64,000 bases of DNA from Tropicimonas aquimaris (GTDB lineage: Bacteria; Pseudomonadota; Alphaproteobacteria; Rhodobacterales; Rhodobacteraceae), in the NCBI RefSeq assembly GCF_042676185.1, contig NZ_JBHTJT010000012.1, positions 1 to 64,000 of the forward strand, written 5' to 3'. The position numbers and the translations under genes are program-made. Shown one piece after another: positions 60,212 through 64,000 of this stretch. How positions within the stretch are numbered: the first letter of the stretch is position 1; every line of letters starts with the position of its first letter. The notes beneath the pieces were generated by a model. That model was given only the letters and a program-made list of their open reading frames with translations. It searched no databases and was not told where the DNA came from.

Positions 60212-61540
60212 TCAGGTTTCCCACACTGCTGCGGACCTGCGCAGCGGCCCCGCGGCGTGACGCCATGTCGGCATCCGACCATCCACTTCGACCGGAAAGG
60301 CGATGCGCCGCGCCGGACCCCAGCCGGTGGCCTCGGATTCCGGCGCGAGATCCGCGTCGGTCTCCGGCGGCATCGGAGCTGACGGGCCGTGCAGCCCGGC
60401 CGACACCAGCAGATGCGCCGCCCGGGCCAGCGAAAGGCGGGCGGAGAGTACCTGCCGGCGGCCATTTCGGACACGCACCGCGCGGAGCACGGCGGCGGCC
60501 ATGAGATAGCCGGTGGCATGGTCGAGCGCCTGCACCGGCAGCGCGACCGGCCGGTCCGCATCCGCCTGCCGCATCGCCTCGGCGGCCAGCCCGCAGCTCA
60601 TCTGCACCACGCTGTCGAATCCGCGCCGCCCGGCCCAGGGACCGGTCCAGCCATAGGCGTTCAGTGTCACCTCGATCGCCGCCGGAGCAAGGCTTTGCCG
60701 CCGTTCCGCACCGAACCCCAGCCGTTCGAGCGCATCCGGGCGATAGCCATGCACCAGCACGTCGGCCGACCGAAGCAGCGTTTCGAAGCGCACACGGTCG
60801 GTGGGCAGCGTCAGGTCCAGCCCGGCGCAGCGCTTACCGAGGGTGACTTCCGGCTCGACGCCCGGCTCGGTCCAGTCGGGCGGGTCGATCCGCAGGACGT
60901 TTGCGCCGAAGCCTGCAAGGAAGCGCGTGGCGACCGGCCCGGCAAGCACACGTGTGAGGTCGAGCACCCGCAGGCCGTTTAGCCGAAGGTCTCCAGCGGC
61001 ATCGCCCTTGTGCGTCCATGCAACAAGGGGCTCGGCGGCGACGGCGCGGCCCTGAGGATGCCGCGCCCAATCGGCAAGCCCGCGCATTGCCCCCGCCGCG
61101 CCGCCCGCCGCGACGACGGCCGTCTCCAACGCATCCTTCTCCCAGTCCCGGACGCTTTGAGCCACCGCCTCCCGGTCCGGCGTGCAGCCTAGCACCGACT
61201 GAGCCGCCGCGCGGTGGCGAGGCGCGTTGGTGTGCAGCCGGATCCAGCCATCCGCTGCGGGGTAGTTGCCTGCGATCGGATCCCATGCCCCCGGCAACTC
61301 CCAACCGGTGGGGCGCAGCGTCATGTCGAACCACATGAGCGCATGGCGGCGGTTCAGTGTCACCTGTGCAGCGCCGAGCAGGTCGCCCAGTTCCGCCGCC
61401 GCGGCTTCTATTGAGGCGAGGGTGAGGCCGGTAACGTCGAAGCAGGAGGGCAGCGCGCCGTCGCCGATCTCCAACACCCGGGTCCGGGGGGGCATGTCGG
61501 GGCCGAGGGCCTCGGCGATCTGCTGTCGAAAGCTTGTCAT
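60212..61540 (-). CDS. Class III CoA-transferase (CaiB/BaiF family)
   Basis: 442 residues from the ATG at 61540. The core family segment is LRLNGLRVLDLTRVLAGPVATRFLAGFGANVLRIDPP, then LGKRCAGLDL, ADVLVHGYRPDALERLG and GFDSVVQMSCGLA. The N-terminal 190 residues are an extra region that looks like a second, weaker CoA-transferase-like half (LMWFDMTLRPTGWELPGAWD). In many such proteins an Asp of the core carries the CoA thioester. Substrate not inferable; no partner gene is adjacent. Confidence 0.82.
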   Translation of the reverse strand: MTSFRQQIAEALGPDMPPRTRVLEIGDGALPSCFDVTGLTLASIEAAAAELGDLLGAAQVTLNRRHALMWFDMTLRPTGWELPGAWDPIAGNYPAADGWIRLHTNAPRHRAAAQSVLGCTPDREAVAQSVRDWEKDALETAVVAAGGAAGAMRGLADWARHPQGRAVAAEPLVAWTHKGDAAGDLRLNGLRVLDLTRVLAGPVATRFLAGFGANVLRIDPPDWTEPGVEPEVTLGKRCAGLDLTLPTDRVRFETLLRSADVLVHGYRPDALERLGFGAERRQSLAPAAIEVTLNAYGWTGPWAGRRGFDSVVQMSCGLAAEAMRQADADRPVALPVQALDHATGYLMAAAVLRAVRVRNGRRQVLSARLSLARAAHLLVSAGLHGPSAPMPPETDADLAPESEATGWGPARRIAFPVEVDGRMPTWRHAAGPLRRSAAVWET

Positions 61541-61596
61541 CTGGGCGTCCCTCTTGCGCCGGGATGGCGTCGCCCGATCCCTACCACGATCCTGCG

Positions 61597-62811
61597 TCAG
61601 GAGAAGCCAGTCAGCGCCGCGCCGCCCGCCGCCGCGACGATCACCACCGCCCAGGGCGGCGCTTTCCAGGCCATCAACAAGACGAAGCAGGCGAGCGCGA
61701 GGGCGAAATCTTTCGGCCCTCCGATGGCGCTGGTGAAGACGGGGTCGTAGAGCGCCGCGCCCAGGATGCCGACCACCGCCGCGTTCGCGCCCTGCATCAG
61801 CGATTGCGCGGCGGCCATGGAGCGGAACCTGTCCCAGAACGGCAGCACCCCGACGAGGATCAGGAACCCCGGCAGGAACACCGCGACCAGCGCGATGGCC
61901 GCGCCCGCGACCCCGTTCGGCTCCGGGCCGAGCACCGCACCGAGATAGGCTGCAAAGGTGAAGAGAGGGCCGGGCACCGCTTGCGCCGCTCCATAGCCGG
62001 CGAGGAAGGCGTCGGGCGTGACCCAGCCCTGCGCGACGGTCTCGGCCTGGAGAAGCGGCAGCACGACATGGCCGCCGCCGAAAACCAGCGCACCGGCGCG
62101 ATAGAAGCTGTCGAAAACGGCCAACGCCTGCGACCCACCTGCTGTCAGCGGCAGGAGGCACAGCAGGGCAATGAACACAGCAAGGGCGATGCCGCCCTGC
62201 GCGCTGCGCACCGGCATGGTCAGGTGGCCGCCGATAGGCGTGCCCGTCCCGCTGCCCAACGCCAGCCCGACCAGCGCCCCGAAGATGATGACGGCCACCA
62301 TGCCGAAGGCGCCGGGCAGGAAGGCGAGGAGGGCAACCGCACCCACCGCGATGCCGGCCCTTGCCCGGTCCGGGCAGAGCGTGCACGCCATGCCCCAGAC
62401 CGCCTGCGCCACGATGGCCACCGCGATGGTCTTGAGCCCGTGGAGGATGCCGGTTCCCAACGGCCCGGAAATGGCGGAAGCGCTCAGCGCAAAGGCCAGC
62501 AGCAAGAGCGCCGAAGGGAGGGTGAAGGCGGTGAAGGCGGCAAGTGCGCCAAGCCAGCCGGCCCGCATCATCCCCAGGGCAAAGCCCACCTGCGAGGAGG
62601 CGGGGCCGGGCAGGAACTGACAGAGCGCGACGAGATCTGCATAGGCATGATCGCCGAGCCAGCCGCGCCGGGTCACCAGCTCGTCCCGGAAGTACCCGAG
62701 ATGCGCGATCGGCCCGCCGAAGGACGTCAGGCCGAGCTTGAGAAAAGCCGCGAATACCTCGCGCGGCGTTCCCTCGCGCTGGGGCGGCTGCGTGCTGCTG
62801 CTGTCGGTCAT
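61597..62811 (-). CDS. chrA: Chromate transporter (CHR family), two-domain type
   Basis: 404 residues from the ATG at 62811 (AGGAGGCCGG upstream). Two CHR halves are visible: FLKLGLTSFGGPIAHLGYFRDEL with LCQFLPGPASSQVGFALGMM, and FYRAGALVFGGGHVVLPLLQ with GYGAAQAVPGPLFTFAAYLG. Around ten membrane helices. ChrA exports chromate by proton antiport; single-gene occurrences without ChrB, as here, are common. Confidence 0.93.
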   Translation of the reverse strand: MTDSSSTQPPQREGTPREVFAAFLKLGLTSFGGPIAHLGYFRDELVTRRGWLGDHAYADLVALCQFLPGPASSQVGFALGMMRAGWLGALAAFTAFTLPSALLLLAFALSASAISGPLGTGILHGLKTIAVAIVAQAVWGMACTLCPDRARAGIAVGAVALLAFLPGAFGMVAVIIFGALVGLALGSGTGTPIGGHLTMPVRSAQGGIALAVFIALLCLLPLTAGGSQALAVFDSFYRAGALVFGGGHVVLPLLQAETVAQGWVTPDAFLAGYGAAQAVPGPLFTFAAYLGAVLGPEPNGVAGAAIALVAVFLPGFLILVGVLPFWDRFRSMAAAQSLMQGANAAVVGILGAALYDPVFTSAIGGPKDFALALACFVLLMAWKAPPWAVVIVAAAGGAALTGFS

Positions 62812-62910
62812 TCCGGCCTCCTTGCGTCCGGTCCTGTCAGCATGCCGCGGCACGGCGATGCAAGGCCCTTTCGCCAGTCTTGCCCGCCGATGCGCAACCT
62901 GCGTGATGGC

Positions 62911-63618
62911 TTAGCCGCCCTTGTTCCAGAACCCGGCGGGATCGGAGGTGGAGAAGTCCCGCAGCCGCTCGATATCCTCGATCGTCGCCGTGTTGCGATT
63001 GACCGTCACCCCCACGGTGCCGAGCTTGGCGAACGCGCGCGAGAGGCTTTCGGGCTTGATGCCTAGCCGGCCGGCGATCACCGTCTTGTCGTAGGGCAGG
63101 GTCACCTTGCATGGGCTTGTGGAGCCGTTGCAGAGCCCTAGCAGAAACTCGGCCACTCGCTGCGCCCCGGTTTGGGCCTTGAGCTGTTCGAGCTGCCCGA
63201 CCAGCGAATGCAGATGCGCGAAGGTGGCGGCGAGCATGTTGATCCCGATCTCGGGATCCTGACGCAGCATGTCGGTGACCGCGGCTGAGGGAAGCCGCAG
63301 TACCTCGCATTCCGTCACCGCTTCGGCCGAGACGGGATAGGGTGCGCCGCGCAGCGCCACCGCCTCGCCAAAGCTCTGCCCCTCGGAGAAGACCGAGACG
63401 ATGGCCTCGCCGCCGCTGGGCGTGATCCGGTAGAGCTTGACCCAGCCGTCGATGACGATGTGGATCGCCCGCGCTTCTTCGCCCTGAAGAAACAGCGTCT
63501 CGCCGCGTCTGAAGCGTTGCCATTGCGACCTCTGCAGCAACGCTTCGGCATGCGCGTCGGAAAAACTCTGCATCAGCATGGAGTTGCGGGCGATCTGCCT
63601 TCGCGGGTCGTCCGTCAT
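62911..63618 (-). CDS. Crp/Fnr-family transcriptional regulator (Dnr/NnrR-like)
   Basis: 235 residues from the ATG at 63618. The beta-roll has RFRRGETLFLQGEEARAIHIVIDGWVKLYR and GEAVALRGAPYPVSAEAVTE; the HTH is YDKTVIAGRLGIKPESLSRA with FAKLGTVGVTVNRN. There is no Fe-S Cys cluster. The IKPESLSRAFAKL helix resembles the Dnr/NnrR group that responds to NO or redox state, but denitrification genes are not seen here. An ATG further up at 63855 would add an unlikely 79 residues. Confidence 0.9.
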   Translation of the reverse strand: MTDDPRRQIARNSMLMQSFSDAHAEALLQRSQWQRFRRGETLFLQGEEARAIHIVIDGWVKLYRITPSGGEAIVSVFSEGQSFGEAVALRGAPYPVSAEAVTECEVLRLPSAAVTDMLRQDPEIGINMLAATFAHLHSLVGQLEQLKAQTGAQRVAEFLLGLCNGSTSPCKVTLPYDKTVIAGRLGIKPESLSRAFAKLGTVGVTVNRNTATIEDIERLRDFSTSDPAGFWNKGG

Positions 63619-64000
63619 GAAACTCTGCCTCCCTGAAGCCTCGTGCCCAAGCGCCGGGATGCTGCGATGCCGGCGAGAGCGTATCATAGAAAGCCGGCGC
63701 ATCGGGTGAAAGCCCGATGCCATCCGTGCGCGACGCATTGCGCCAATTCGTTTGCCGACGGAAGATTCGACATTATCATTGCGAATGGCGGTGGATTGCC
63801 GGCACGGCTCGCCGGGCACCCGGAGCGCGGCGCCCGATGTGACGCAGGCCGGCAAATGCCGCTCCGAGGCGCGTCACGTTGTCCGACTTTCCGCTTCCGG
63901 CCCATGCCTCGCAAGCTGCGGTGCTTGATCCGTCGCGGTGGGTAAGGCAAGGCTTCGGACCGGAAGGCGGTTCGTTGGCTGCAGGACGTGCTCCGTGCGC
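63619..64000. other. Gene-free stretch at the window end
   Basis: No gene is supported. It contains the promoter region of the Crp/Fnr gene. Whatever lies beyond is cut by the window edge. Confidence 0.35.

Noticed and set aside
1..64000. tRNA, rRNA, CRISPR array or toxin-antitoxin genes
   Set aside because: Looked for by eye on both strands; no cloverleaf arms with conserved TTCGA-type loops, no spaced repeats and no recognisable toxin or antitoxin pair were seen.

Overview
The window is high-GC chromosomal or megaplasmid DNA from an alphaproteobacterium, most likely a Rhodobacteraceae (roseobacter-type) strain. The evidence is codon use, TRAP transport, the branched-chain keto acid dehydrogenase/Lrp pair, the form of the NUDIX protein and the style of the insertion sequences. 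I see no rRNA, tRNA, CRISPR array or replication origin. The content is metabolic 'island' material: short catabolic or transport clusters, each with its own regulator, separated by insertion sequences (IS) and gene remnants.

Layout. 1-1400: decayed mobile-element DNA, ending in a 108-bp IS110-type miniature element. 1405-9175: an OprB-like porin, an AraC regulator and three exported amidohydrolases, two of them a tandem duplication, plus a small exported protein. 9289-12026: an ABC ATPase, an FtsX-like permease with a His/Asp-rich loop, and a DUF3299 protein (candidate metal-linked system). 13128-18194: three exported proteins (C-type-lectin-like, sulfatase, ricin-type lectin) divergent from an OmpR-type two-component system, with direct repeats between them. 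18608-21957: a membrane protein, SDR and aldo/keto reductase, divergent from a TetR regulator with two perfect 20-bp palindromes. 22145-22800: wreckage of an EamA transporter and probably IstB. 22950-31316: a TRAP transporter and hexonate (idonate/5-ketogluconate) enzymes with a LacI regulator; near-identical palindromes lie in both divergent promoter regions. 31548-37553: an IS110/IS1111 element, a winged-helix/TPR regulator, a small ORF and an IS3 element. 37862-42741: an RND adaptor and pump. 42866-47073: FKBP, dodecin, DUF937, zinc peptidase and Crp/Fnr genes. 47297-54228: two alkylsulfatase-type metallo-beta-lactamase proteins around a BASS and a SulP transporter; the second sulfatase has an in-frame TAA. 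54605-58634: branched-chain 2-oxoacid dehydrogenase E1alpha/E1beta/E2 with a divergent Lrp regulator. 58631-63618: DeoR regulator, NUDIX, class III CoA-transferase, chromate transporter and Crp/Fnr regulator.

The strongest candidates for little-described biology are: the tandem periplasmic amidohydrolase cluster with its porin; the His-loop FtsX/DUF3299 transporter; the sulfatase plus two lectin-like proteins under a dedicated two-component system; the alkylsulfatase-SulP-BASS operon; and the IS1111-type element with its presumed guide RNA region and a deletion miniature about 30 kb away. Function calls rest on motif recognition by eye, with no database search.
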